A DNA stretch of 64,000 bases from Neisseriaceae bacterium (GTDB taxonomy: Bacteria; Pseudomonadota; Gammaproteobacteria; Burkholderiales; Neisseriaceae), in NCBI GenBank assembly GCA_017458185.1, contig JAFTFY010000003.1, positions 1 to 64,000 of the forward strand, read 5' to 3'. Under the pieces are notes generated by a model. It searched no databases. It saw only the letters and a list, made by a program, of their open reading frames with translations, and had not been told where the DNA came from. The translations under genes were made by a program, and so were the position numbers. Below, piece after piece: positions 42,180-50,841 of this stretch (positions are counted from its first letter, which is position 1; every line of letters begins with the position of its first letter).

Positions 42180-43673
42180 TTATTCAGGCTTAAATTTGTG
42201 CGTTAAGGGAATAGTCCAGTCAATACCAAACGCACTGTTGCTTAATTTTGTGCCGATTGCCCCTTGTCGGCGTTTGTATTCGGCGGCGTATAAGCGGCGG
42301 AAAGTTTGTCGCACTTCATTTTCATCAAATCCTTGTTTGATTAAATCTTTGGGCGTGGCATTGTTTTCTAAAATGTTATATAACATTTCGTCTAACACGG
42401 CGTATTCAGGCAGGCTATCTTGGTCGGTTTGATTCGGACGCAATTCGGCAGACGGTTTTCTGTCGATAATCTCCTGCGGAATAATCTCTTGATTTTTATA
42501 GATATTTAACCAACGAGAAATCGCAAACACCTGTGTTTTATATAAATCCTTAATCGGAGCAAAACCGCCATTCATATCACCATACAGCGTGGCATACCCC
42601 ATTGCCACTTCGGACTTATTGCCTGTGGAAAGCAACAACGCCCCCGTTTTATTCGACAAAGCCATTAAAAGCGTGCCACGAATGCGTGCCTGCAAATTTT
42701 CTTCGGTAATATCATCAGGCAGCCCGTCAAAGCGGTGAGCCAGTGCGGTTTTAAACGATTGATAAATCGCCCAAATCGGCACGCTTTCATATCGCACGCC
42801 TAAATTCTGTGCCATTTTTTCTGCCGCTGTATTGCTGATTTCTGCCGTATAAATACTGGGCATAAGCAACACTTCGCAATTTTCCGCACCCACTGCATCT
42901 ACTGCCATAGCCAGTACCAAAGCGGAATCCAAGCCGCCCGACAAGCCCAAACAAATTTTTTGGAAACCATTTTTGCTGATATAATTTTTTAAGCCCTGCA
43001 CGGCAATGTTATATAACAATTCTTCTTCTGTATCAGGACGCGTATTCAGGCTGCCTGAAAAAATATTATCTTCAAAATCCAAATATTCTAAACATTCTTG
43101 ATTAAAGGCTGCCTGAAAACTCAATTCACCGCGTACATTTAGGGCAAAAGATGAGCCGTCAAAAACGCAAGCGTCTTGTCCGCCCGCTGCTCGCACGCAC
43201 AACACGGGGCGTTTTTTGGCTAATTTTTGCAATTTGTCCTGCGTTTTTTTGTAATGCGTTAAAGAAAAGGGTGAATTATCGAAATAAATCAACGGGTTTT
43301 TCTTATTTTTACCCACTAATTCAATATAACACGCTGATTTTTCATTATATTCTTTTTGCAAAATCAAATGCGTTTTGCCGTTTTGCATGCCGATAATACG
43401 GTGCAAAAATTGATTTTTTTCCCGTTCAATCACACCAAAAATAATGCTTATCCCTTTGACTTGTTTTAACTTTTCCATTTGCAAACGAATATGCTTATCT
43501 AATTTTTTATAATGCAACAACTGTTGCAAATCTGTGCCAGTCAAAGAAAACGCAGGCGTAATCAACATTTCTGCCCCTTGTTCTTGGGCTTTGATGGCGG
43601 CGTTAATCATTTTATCCGCATTTGCTTCAAACGCACCTGCGGTGCTATCCATTTGATATATTGCAATTTTCAT
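42180..43673 (-). CDS. nadE: NAD+ synthetase with a degenerate glutamine-amidotransferase domain
   Basis: The 497-residue protein converts nicotinate adenine dinucleotide to NAD+. The C-terminal synthetase domain is intact: the ATP-pyrophosphatase loop GLSGGLDSALV (SGGLDS at 245-250), STGNKSEVAMGYATLYGDMNGGFAPIKDLYKTQV and KPSAELRPNQTDQDSLPEY. The N-terminal nitrilase-like domain is shortened. The catalytic Glu position is Ala41 (TPAFSLTG instead of PELxxTG) and no ICED-type cysteine motif is present, although Lys107 may remain. The enzyme therefore probably uses free ammonia. Family members with working amidase domains are about 540 residues or more. DUS and a 63-bp gap separate it from lolA. 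Confidence 0.88.
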   Translation of the reverse strand: MKIAIYQMDSTAGAFEANADKMINAAIKAQEQGAEMLITPAFSLTGTDLQQLLHYKKLDKHIRLQMEKLKQVKGISIIFGVIEREKNQFLHRIIGMQNGKTHLILQKEYNEKSACYIELVGKNKKNPLIYFDNSPFSLTHYKKTQDKLQKLAKKRPVLCVRAAGGQDACVFDGSSFALNVRGELSFQAAFNQECLEYLDFEDNIFSGSLNTRPDTEEELLYNIAVQGLKNYISKNGFQKICLGLSGGLDSALVLAMAVDAVGAENCEVLLMPSIYTAEISNTAAEKMAQNLGVRYESVPIWAIYQSFKTALAHRFDGLPDDITEENLQARIRGTLLMALSNKTGALLLSTGNKSEVAMGYATLYGDMNGGFAPIKDLYKTQVFAISRWLNIYKNQEIIPQEIIDRKPSAELRPNQTDQDSLPEYAVLDEMLYNILENNATPKDLIKQGFDENEVRQTFRRLYAAEYKRRQGAIGTKLSNSAFGIDWTIPLTHKFKPE

Positions 43674-43730
43674 TGTTTATTCCTTTTTGTTTCAGGCTGC
43701 CTGAAAAATTATCAAACAATAATATTATTG

Positions 43731-44564
43731 CTAAAATTTCCAAGTAGCAATTTCATCGGCATCAAAAAGCAGTGGGACACAAGTTTTATTGTAATCATCT
43801 TTAAAGTAATAAATATGCCCAAATGAAGTATCTTTTTTATTAACTAATTGATATTCTTCAAGATAAAAATTAGCCAACAAATGAGCAAACGATTTAAATC
43901 GAATACTTAATTGATTACCAGGAGACCAAAAAATAAATTGATATTCTCCGTCAAGAGATTGCTCATTACGAATTTCTCCATAAAAAACGCCGTGTCCTTC
44001 CGTGCCATACACCACATAATCATCAATATCGGCAGCACTAATCGCCCACTGGTCTGAATTATAAATATAATATCTATCGACAGTCGCAACCGATCTTGTT
44101 TCTTTTAATATTTGATAATCTTCGGGCATAATTTCTTTAAGATACTTTATTTCGGACGGTGCAAAAAATCTGGGCTTTTCTTCTTTTATATCGTAAATAC
44201 TGAACCAGTCAAGTTGATTTGCCGCCTGCCAAAAATGAACGACAGACGGCGGCAAATTTTCCGCATTTTTGTCTTGATAACGCCCTTGCACTGTTGCCAT
44301 TTTTTGTTGCATTTTCTGCTCTGTTGCCCACTCAATAGTTTGTTGTTTCCAACATTGCAAAAATGCCTGCATTTTTGTTCCGTCAGGGTCTTGATAGCCC
44401 GAATGTCTGTCTTTGTATTGAACAATCGGTGCAGTCATCACGGCTTTTTCGTTTTCCAACGAAGTAGGTTTTGCATTATCATTGTGCGACATATGACGAT
44501 AAAACCACAACAAGATAATCGCAACAACAACCCATAACACTGCTGTAAGTAGTTGTTTTTTCAT
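43731..44564 (-). CDS. Membrane-anchored protein, possibly SMI1/KNR4 (SUKH)-like
   Basis: The 277-residue product has one N-terminal membrane helix (residues ~5-22, QLLTAVLWVVVAIILLWFY) and a large extracytoplasmic domain. The C-terminal part (residues ~125-245) has a tryptophan and aspartate pattern (YYIYNSDQWAISAADIDDYVVYGTEGHGVFYGEIRNE, FIFWSPGNQLSIRFKSFAHLLANFY) that recalls SUKH proteins, many of which are immunity proteins. The match is weak and by eye. AAGGAAATATT precedes the ATG. It lies between nadE and two YwqG-domain genes, with DUS at each gap. Confidence 0.6.
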   Translation of the reverse strand: MKKQLLTAVLWVVVAIILLWFYRHMSHNDNAKPTSLENEKAVMTAPIVQYKDRHSGYQDPDGTKMQAFLQCWKQQTIEWATEQKMQQKMATVQGRYQDKNAENLPPSVVHFWQAANQLDWFSIYDIKEEKPRFFAPSEIKYLKEIMPEDYQILKETRSVATVDRYYIYNSDQWAISAADIDDYVVYGTEGHGVFYGEIRNEQSLDGEYQFIFWSPGNQLSIRFKSFAHLLANFYLEEYQLVNKKDTSFGHIYYFKDDYNKTCVPLLFDADEIATWKF

Positions 44565-44597
44565 AATATTTCCTTTTTTCAGGCAGCCTGAACAAAT

Positions 44598-46199
44598 CTA
44601 ATAACAATCCCAAGTATAAAATACACGAGAAAAATCTCGTTTTTTCAAGTCATCAGGCGTAATGAAAAAATTACCCACGCCACAATCGCCCCACATAATA
44701 TCATCTTCGCTATCTACTTGTAATAAAAGGATTTTATGTTGAGAAAGGGCTTCGTCTTCTCGTGGGTCGTGCTGTGTGAAGAATGGATACCCACTTATAC
44801 AATGTCCTGCGGTACTGTTATGCACCTTATTGTAGGTATCGTCATCAATCAAATCAATGAGTTTGTCATTTTCATTCAATGAGAGATTTAATTTTTTTGC
44901 GGTTGTTCTAAACAAATCTTCAAAGCGATAATCGGCGAACCCCATAGATTGTGTGCCTAACTTGAACGACAATTGATATTGCGTATCGCCCAACGGCATA
45001 TTTTCCAACGGAATATTTAATGCAAGCACTTGTTTTTCAGTGATATTTTGATTAACCGTTTCGTGCCAAACCACACGATGACTTTTTTGCGAAATCGGAT
45101 TTTCACTATCCCAGCCAACCAAATCATCTAATCCGATGAAAAATTGCAATAAACCGTGCTGTGGAAAATCAGGTAACGGCGGCACTTGTGTTAAATCAAT
45201 TTGAGCCAACAAGGATAATTTATCCCCCTTATCATCAACGGGATAGGGCTTGTTCAAATCCCAGTAAGGCACACCGCCAAATTTGCTTGCCGTTAATGGT
45301 AAGTTTTTCTTTTGTCGAATTTTAATTTTAACAAAGGGCATTGCCGTATCTTTTTTAATTTGAGCCAACACTTTTTTGGCTTGTTTTTGTTCTTTTGTTA
45401 ATGCTGGCTTTTCTTTTTTTCCTTGTTTAATGGCTAATTTATCTAAAAAATCTTTATGTTTATATGACATTGTTAATTGTTGTACGCCGTCAGATAAAGT
45501 TAGTTTTTCGCAAGCACTTGGCTCAAAATATTCTAATTGTTTTAATTCAACAAGACTTTCAGGTAAAAAAGATAAATTTTTACACGAATATAATTCTAAT
45601 TTTTTTAATTGTTTCAGTTGTCCAATACTTTCAGGGAGCGTAATTAAATTTGAACATATCAATATACTTAATTCTTTTAATTGAGTTAATTTTCCTATAC
45701 TTTCAGGAAGATTTTTCAAATTAGAACAATTTTCTATACGCAATTTTTCTAATTTACTTAATTCTCCAAGTTGTTCAGGTAAATTAGTTAAATTTGGACA
45801 TTTATCAATCATTAAATCGGTTAATTCTGTTAATTGACAAATTTGTTCAGGTAGCCCTGTTAATTTACTTAAATTGCTTAATTGTAAAAAGCGTAATTTT
45901 TTTAATTGTCCTATTTGTTCAGGCAATTCAGAAACAGCATTACCGCCTACAATCCATAACATTTCTAAATTATTTAAATATTGAATACTTTGCGGCACAG
46001 GAACAGCACAATAATCCAAATACAATGAATTGATTTCGGATAAATATCGTTTTATTTGTATAGGTTCGGTTAATTTATTCAAATCACCATAAGTGGGTTT
46101 TCTCACAGAAAAACCGCGTCGTATATTTTTATTGCCTAAAAACGCTTTTAATTCAGCAATTTCTGCTTGTGTTAATTCAAAATCCTGTTGCGTATTCAT
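44598..46199 (-). CDS. Leucine-rich repeat protein with C-terminal YwqG/DUF1963 domain
   Basis: The 533-residue paralog starts MNTQQDFELTQAEIAELKAFL and has about eight LRR units (residues ~60-250). The linker is Lys-rich (KQGKKEKPALTKEQKQAKKVLAQIKKD). The YwqG domain is complete: ASKFGGVPYWDLNKPYPVD, LLAQIDLTQVPPLPDFPQHG, HCISGYPFFTQHDPRED, DIMWGDCGVGNFF, FYTWDCY. AGGAAATAACT precedes the ATG. The last ~75 bp are almost identical to the end of the next gene upstream (46247), which suggests gene conversion. Confidence 0.87.
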   Translation of the reverse strand: MNTQQDFELTQAEIAELKAFLGNKNIRRGFSVRKPTYGDLNKLTEPIQIKRYLSEINSLYLDYCAVPVPQSIQYLNNLEMLWIVGGNAVSELPEQIGQLKKLRFLQLSNLSKLTGLPEQICQLTELTDLMIDKCPNLTNLPEQLGELSKLEKLRIENCSNLKNLPESIGKLTQLKELSILICSNLITLPESIGQLKQLKKLELYSCKNLSFLPESLVELKQLEYFEPSACEKLTLSDGVQQLTMSYKHKDFLDKLAIKQGKKEKPALTKEQKQAKKVLAQIKKDTAMPFVKIKIRQKKNLPLTASKFGGVPYWDLNKPYPVDDKGDKLSLLAQIDLTQVPPLPDFPQHGLLQFFIGLDDLVGWDSENPISQKSHRVVWHETVNQNITEKQVLALNIPLENMPLGDTQYQLSFKLGTQSMGFADYRFEDLFRTTAKKLNLSLNENDKLIDLIDDDTYNKVHNSTAGHCISGYPFFTQHDPREDEALSQHKILLLQVDSEDDIMWGDCGVGNFFITPDDLKKRDFSRVFYTWDCY

Positions 46200-46246
46200 A
46201 GTTATTTCCTGTTCCTATCAATGAATTTCAGGCAGCCTGAAAGCGT

Positions 46247-47266
46247 TTAATAACAATCCCAAGTATAAAGCACACGAGAAAAATCTCGTTTTTTCAAGTC
46301 ATCAGGCGTAATGAAAAAATTACCCACGCCTGCATCTCCCCACATAATATCGTTACCATTTTCCTCGTCCGTATCAATTTGCAACAGTAACACGGTGTAA
46401 TCTTTAAGACTTTCTGCTTCCTGCGGTGCGGTTTGAGTGAAAAACGGATAAGCACCTATCCAGTGTCCTTCATTGCGACGAAACAATTTATTACTTAATT
46501 CATCACCCAAAATTTTGTACGGCTCTTCAATATCATTATCTGTCATTTTAATTTCGGCGTTTTGTGCCGCTATTTTCAACACCCTTTTAAATTCTGGAAA
46601 ATACGCCACACCCAAACGATTTTCTTGCAATTCAAAATCAAGTTTGTATGAATGAAAAAAAGGCAAATTGTAATCACGACTTGCAACAGGAATGTCTAAC
46701 GCCATAACCGCTTGCTTGTCGATATTTTCGTCAATTTGTTCGTGATAAACTGCACGCCAGTTTTTTTGTGCTAATGGATTGTCAAAATCCGCACCATATA
46801 AAAAATTAGAATTAGGTGCTACAAACATTCCATTGCGATAAACAGGTTCTTCACCTGCCGACACAAAAAACTGTAATATGCCGTGTTCGGGAAAATCAGG
46901 CAAATGCGGCACTTCTGCCCAGTTAATTTGTGCTAACAAAATCATTTTATTGCCTTTTTCGTCCGTAGGATATGGCTTTTCAGGTTGCCAGTAAGGCAAA
47001 CCGCCAAATTTGGACGCAGTTAGCGACAAGTTATCAGACGCTTTAAACGCCTTAATTCTAACCGCCGTTTTCAGACTGATTTTATCTATTTCATCAAGCA
47101 AGCGTTGTTCTGACTCAGGGGTCAGTTGCGAAACATATTTCGGCGTTTGATATTGCGGCGGTTTGTTTGACTTTTTATTGCGTGCGTCATAAATATATTG
47201 AACGGCAAGCACAACCGCAAACACAAGCAACAAAATAGGTAAAATTAAGTTTTTGAATTGTCGCAT
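46247..47266 (-). CDS. Membrane-anchored YwqG/DUF1963 protein without LRRs
   Basis: The 339-residue protein replaces the LRR half of its paralogs with an N-terminal membrane helix (residues ~7-26, LILPILLLVFAVVLAVQYIY) and a short linker. The YwqG domain then begins at ~85 (ASKFGGLPYWQPEKPYPTD) and runs to VLYTWDCY. It contains LLAQINWAEVPHLPDFPEHG, HWIGAYPFFTQ and DIMWGDAGVGNFF. AAAGG lies upstream of the ATG. It may face the periplasm. Function unknown. Confidence 0.85.
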   Translation of the reverse strand: MRQFKNLILPILLLVFAVVLAVQYIYDARNKKSNKPPQYQTPKYVSQLTPESEQRLLDEIDKISLKTAVRIKAFKASDNLSLTASKFGGLPYWQPEKPYPTDEKGNKMILLAQINWAEVPHLPDFPEHGILQFFVSAGEEPVYRNGMFVAPNSNFLYGADFDNPLAQKNWRAVYHEQIDENIDKQAVMALDIPVASRDYNLPFFHSYKLDFELQENRLGVAYFPEFKRVLKIAAQNAEIKMTDNDIEEPYKILGDELSNKLFRRNEGHWIGAYPFFTQTAPQEAESLKDYTVLLLQIDTDEENGNDIMWGDAGVGNFFITPDDLKKRDFSRVLYTWDCY

Positions 47267-47305
47267 TTTTTAGCCTTTTATCTGTTTCAGGTAGCCTGAA
47301 AGCGT

Positions 47306-50053
47306 TTATTTTACCGTTTTCGGATTTAGCACCGCAACAAAACGATTGCCCACAACCACTTGCGACAAAGCCTTTTGTATATCCTGCATACTGATTTTTT
47401 CAATGCGTTTTTCGTATTCTTTTTCTTGATAAATCGGCATTTCGTTAATTAAATGATTTTCAATAGTCGATAGCCAAAATTCTGATTTTTGGGCATTGCG
47501 TTTTGCACTAATTATGCTGGCTTTTTTATAATTATCCAAACGCTCTTTTTTAACGCCTTTTGTCTTCATTTCGGCAATCATTTTATCAATATCGTTTAAA
47601 ACGCCATTAACTTCTTCGGGTTTGCAAGAAAAATAAATTTCCATACTTGCTTTGGGAAAGGGTATTTGACTGAAACTTCCGCCCACATAAATCGAATAGA
47701 TTTTGCTGTTTTCTTCGCGGATTTTTTCCATTAACGCTTCTTGCAAAATATTTTTCATGGCATTAAACGCATAACGATTTTCAATCGAATAATCCTGCAA
47801 ATCGTTATTGCGATAAATCAGCGTTACTTCGGCTTTATCGCTGTCGCCATAATCACGAATTAACTCTTTTTTACCCGAAATTGACCGCATTTTATCGTCC
47901 ATAATGCTGTCTTTTTGAGTGTTTTTGGGCAAATTCGCCATATAAATTTGCAATAATTCTTTGGTTTTGTCTATATCCAAATCGCCTGATAAAATAAAGG
48001 CATAATTTTCACCATTTGCAAATAAACCGTTTGCGGTTTTTTGTAAATTATCTATTGTCGCTTTTTCTATATCTTCAATTTCTAACGACAAGGCTCGTTT
48101 ATTATGGTTGTAAAAAGTTTCTGAAAACTCTTTGCCAAAACGATAATTAACCGTCTGATTGCGTTTGGCAATATCGCTTTTCATTTCTTTTTGATAAATT
48201 TCCCATTCTGTTTGCGACAATACAGGTTGGGTAAATCGCACAAATAATTCCTGCAACATTTTTTCTAAATCGTCTTTGGACGATTGTCCTTTGAATGAAG
48301 TAGAAATTTGATTGACAGAAACACTCAAACCATAACTATATTGTTTGGTAATTTTTTGGGCTTCGTATTTTTCAAATTTACCGATATTGCCCGCATTAAG
48401 CAGGGCATTCACCATTTTTGCTTGTTGCACATCAGGTAAATTAGTTAAGCCGCCTTTTTTAACGCCAAGCAAGTTAATTTTATTTTTTGTGGTTTTAATG
48501 TCTTTCAAATAAACGACTACACCATTTGCCAAAACAATTTTGTGAATATCGTTATCAGGTAAAATACTCTCTGACACAATCGCTTGTTTTTGTGGCGTTT
48601 TATCCATTAAAGATGTGGCTGCCTGAAAATCTTTGCTAAAATTATAAGCCTTTGATTTTTTGTTTATTTTATCAATTTGTTTTTGTGTGAGTTCAATCGG
48701 CTCTTGGCTGATGATTTCCACAAAATAATCGCCCTGTGTGATTTTTTTGAATTCGTCATTCACTTCATTCAAAGAAATTTCATTCAAATAGCGTTCAATT
48801 AAAGCATGTTTTTGTTTTTTATCTTGGCGAATATTGCCCGATTGAATATAACTTAAAATATCGCCTAATTGTTTTTCTTGACTTTCTTCACGCAAAGAAT
48901 CTGTTTGGTTGGCTTGCAACAATTCTTTTTTAACGGTTACAAAGTCATCATTTGAAAAACCATATTTTCTTACCCCTTTAATGGTTGAAAATATTTTTTC
49001 CAAAGCCTGTTCGTTTTGTTTATCCACAATATCAATCGAAAACGCATTTAAGTTTCTTTGTTGAAATAGGTTTTGATTGCTATAAAAAACTTCTTGCGGA
49101 CTTTTTAATTCTTGGTTTAATTTTTGAAAACCCAAATGCAATAATGATGAAATATATTGACGCACTAATATTTTGCGTACATCGCTATCACTATCCACAT
49201 TTTTATATGGTTCGGCAAACAAAACTTGAATAAAAGCACTGCCGCCTTCTTTTTCCACTAAATTCGCAAAACCTTTTTCAAAAGGTTGCAGAGTTTTATC
49301 CGCTCGTTTCAGGCTACCTGAAACTTTTAACTGATTAAAATGGCTTTTAATTTTTTGTTCAATTTCTTCTTCATCAATATCGCCAACCACAATTACGCTC
49401 ATTAAATCGGGGCGATACATTCTTTGATAAAAACCTTTCACGGTTTTTTGGTCGGTATGTTCAATAATTTCGTTTTTACCGATGGGAAATCTTTTGGCAA
49501 AAATGCTGTTTGGGTATAAATATGTCGCACGCTTTTCATAAAAACGCCGTCCCACATCTTTTTTGGCTTCTTCTAATACCACGCCTTTTTCTTTTTCAAT
49601 TTCTTCCGTATCAAAAGAAATGCCGCCTGCCCAGTCGCTTAATACCAAAAAGGCACTATTGATATTTTCTTTTTCTGCGGTATTGATTTGTAAATTATAA
49701 GTGGTATTTTGAAAAGAAGTCGAAGCATTTAAGTCCGCACCAAAACGAACGCCTAATTGTTCTAATTTGCGAATTAACTCGTTTTTCTTAAAATGGGTAC
49801 TGCCATTAAATGCCATGTGTTCCACAAAATGGGCTAATCCCTGTTCTTCATCTGTTTCGTCAATACTGCCTGCCTGAACATTTAAATAAAAATAAGCATT
49901 GTTTTTGGTTTGCTCGTTTTTAAGAATATAATATTTTAAGCCATTATCTAATGTGCCTGTTTTAATGGCAGGGTCAAAAATCAAATTATCGGCAAAAGCC
50001 AAGTTAATGGATAAAGCCAAAATAGAAGCGATTGAAATTAAATGTTTTTTCAT
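47306..50053 (-). CDS. Periplasmic M16-family zinc protease (PqqL-like)
   Basis: The 915-residue protease has a signal peptide (MKKHLISIASILALSINLAFA); the ATG at 50053 has AAAGG 9-10 bp upstream and is preferred to one 8 codons earlier. The inverted zinc motif HXXEH is HFVEH (residue ~75), within GLAHFVEHMAFNGSTHF. Two M16 repeats (active N-terminal, inactive C-terminal) follow the pitrilysin/PqqL plan, with RPDLMSVIVVGDID and later AFILSGDLDIDKTKELL. It degrades peptides in the periplasm; in some bacteria PqqL also processes imported siderophore-type proteins. Confidence 0.88.
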   Translation of the reverse strand: MKKHLISIASILALSINLAFADNLIFDPAIKTGTLDNGLKYYILKNEQTKNNAYFYLNVQAGSIDETDEEQGLAHFVEHMAFNGSTHFKKNELIRKLEQLGVRFGADLNASTSFQNTTYNLQINTAEKENINSAFLVLSDWAGGISFDTEEIEKEKGVVLEEAKKDVGRRFYEKRATYLYPNSIFAKRFPIGKNEIIEHTDQKTVKGFYQRMYRPDLMSVIVVGDIDEEEIEQKIKSHFNQLKVSGSLKRADKTLQPFEKGFANLVEKEGGSAFIQVLFAEPYKNVDSDSDVRKILVRQYISSLLHLGFQKLNQELKSPQEVFYSNQNLFQQRNLNAFSIDIVDKQNEQALEKIFSTIKGVRKYGFSNDDFVTVKKELLQANQTDSLREESQEKQLGDILSYIQSGNIRQDKKQKHALIERYLNEISLNEVNDEFKKITQGDYFVEIISQEPIELTQKQIDKINKKSKAYNFSKDFQAATSLMDKTPQKQAIVSESILPDNDIHKIVLANGVVVYLKDIKTTKNKINLLGVKKGGLTNLPDVQQAKMVNALLNAGNIGKFEKYEAQKITKQYSYGLSVSVNQISTSFKGQSSKDDLEKMLQELFVRFTQPVLSQTEWEIYQKEMKSDIAKRNQTVNYRFGKEFSETFYNHNKRALSLEIEDIEKATIDNLQKTANGLFANGENYAFILSGDLDIDKTKELLQIYMANLPKNTQKDSIMDDKMRSISGKKELIRDYGDSDKAEVTLIYRNNDLQDYSIENRYAFNAMKNILQEALMEKIREENSKIYSIYVGGSFSQIPFPKASMEIYFSCKPEEVNGVLNDIDKMIAEMKTKGVKKERLDNYKKASIISAKRNAQKSEFWLSTIENHLINEMPIYQEKEYEKRIEKISMQDIQKALSQVVVGNRFVAVLNPKTVK

Positions 50054-50089
50054 TGTTTTTAACCTTTTTGTTTTCATGGAAATATATTT

Positions 50090-50800
50090 TCAGGCTGCCT
50101 GAAAAGCGTGATTATCCAACATTTCTTTATATTTTTGCCAGTCTGGCATATTTTTATCAATGATGGCAACAAAATCATCGCCGTGTCCTTTAACAAAAAA
50201 ATGGGCTAATTCATGCACCAGAACATATTGCAAACATTTGGGCGGATATTTGGCTAACTCGCTGTTAATACGAATACTTTTTTTCGCTGGCGTGCAACTG
50301 CCCCAACGGGTTGCCATTTTTCGTACGCTTACTTTGGGCAAGGGGACACGCATTTTTTTGCATAATACGCCTAATTGTACAAATATAGATAAATCAACTA
50401 ATTGTGCGTAAAAATAGTCTAATAATTTTTGTCTTTGGGCTGCGGTTGCATGGTCAGGAATACACATCACAATATGTTGATTTTCAGTTTTTTCAACAAA
50501 CACTTTATCCGCATGAATAATGTTCAGCGTGTAAGCAACCCCCCAAACAAAATGTTGTTCGCCGTCAATCAGTTGCGGCATTTTTGGGGGCTTTATTGCT
50601 TGCGTTTTTTGCAGCGTTTTTTGCACCCAGCCGATTTTGCTTTTCACAAACGCTTCCACTTCTTCTAACTTGCCACGATAGGGCATAGAAACCACAATCT
50701 GCCCGTCTTTTTTAACGGACAGATTGATATTTTTCACTTTTTTTCGCACCACTTGAATGCGAAAAGGCTCGATATAAAGTGTGCTGTTTTTATAATTCAT
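50090..50800 (-). CDS. YgjP/DUF45-type zinc metallopeptidase
   Basis: The 236-residue cytoplasmic protein has the YgjP-like layout: an N-terminal strand domain (VRKKVKNINLSVKKDGQIVVSMP), RWGSCTPAKKSIRINSELAKYPPKCLQYVLVHELAHF with the zinc site HELAH, and a third ligand downstream (GHGDDF). The exact substrate is not known. The C-terminus HAFQAA and the stop come from a DUS. It is 36 bp upstream of the M16 protease on the same strand. Confidence 0.88.
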   Translation of the reverse strand: MNYKNSTLYIEPFRIQVVRKKVKNINLSVKKDGQIVVSMPYRGKLEEVEAFVKSKIGWVQKTLQKTQAIKPPKMPQLIDGEQHFVWGVAYTLNIIHADKVFVEKTENQHIVMCIPDHATAAQRQKLLDYFYAQLVDLSIFVQLGVLCKKMRVPLPKVSVRKMATRWGSCTPAKKSIRINSELAKYPPKCLQYVLVHELAHFFVKGHGDDFVAIIDKNMPDWQKYKEMLDNHAFQAA

Positions 50801-50841
50801 TGAAATTAAATTAAATTAAATTAAAGGCAACCTGAAAAATA

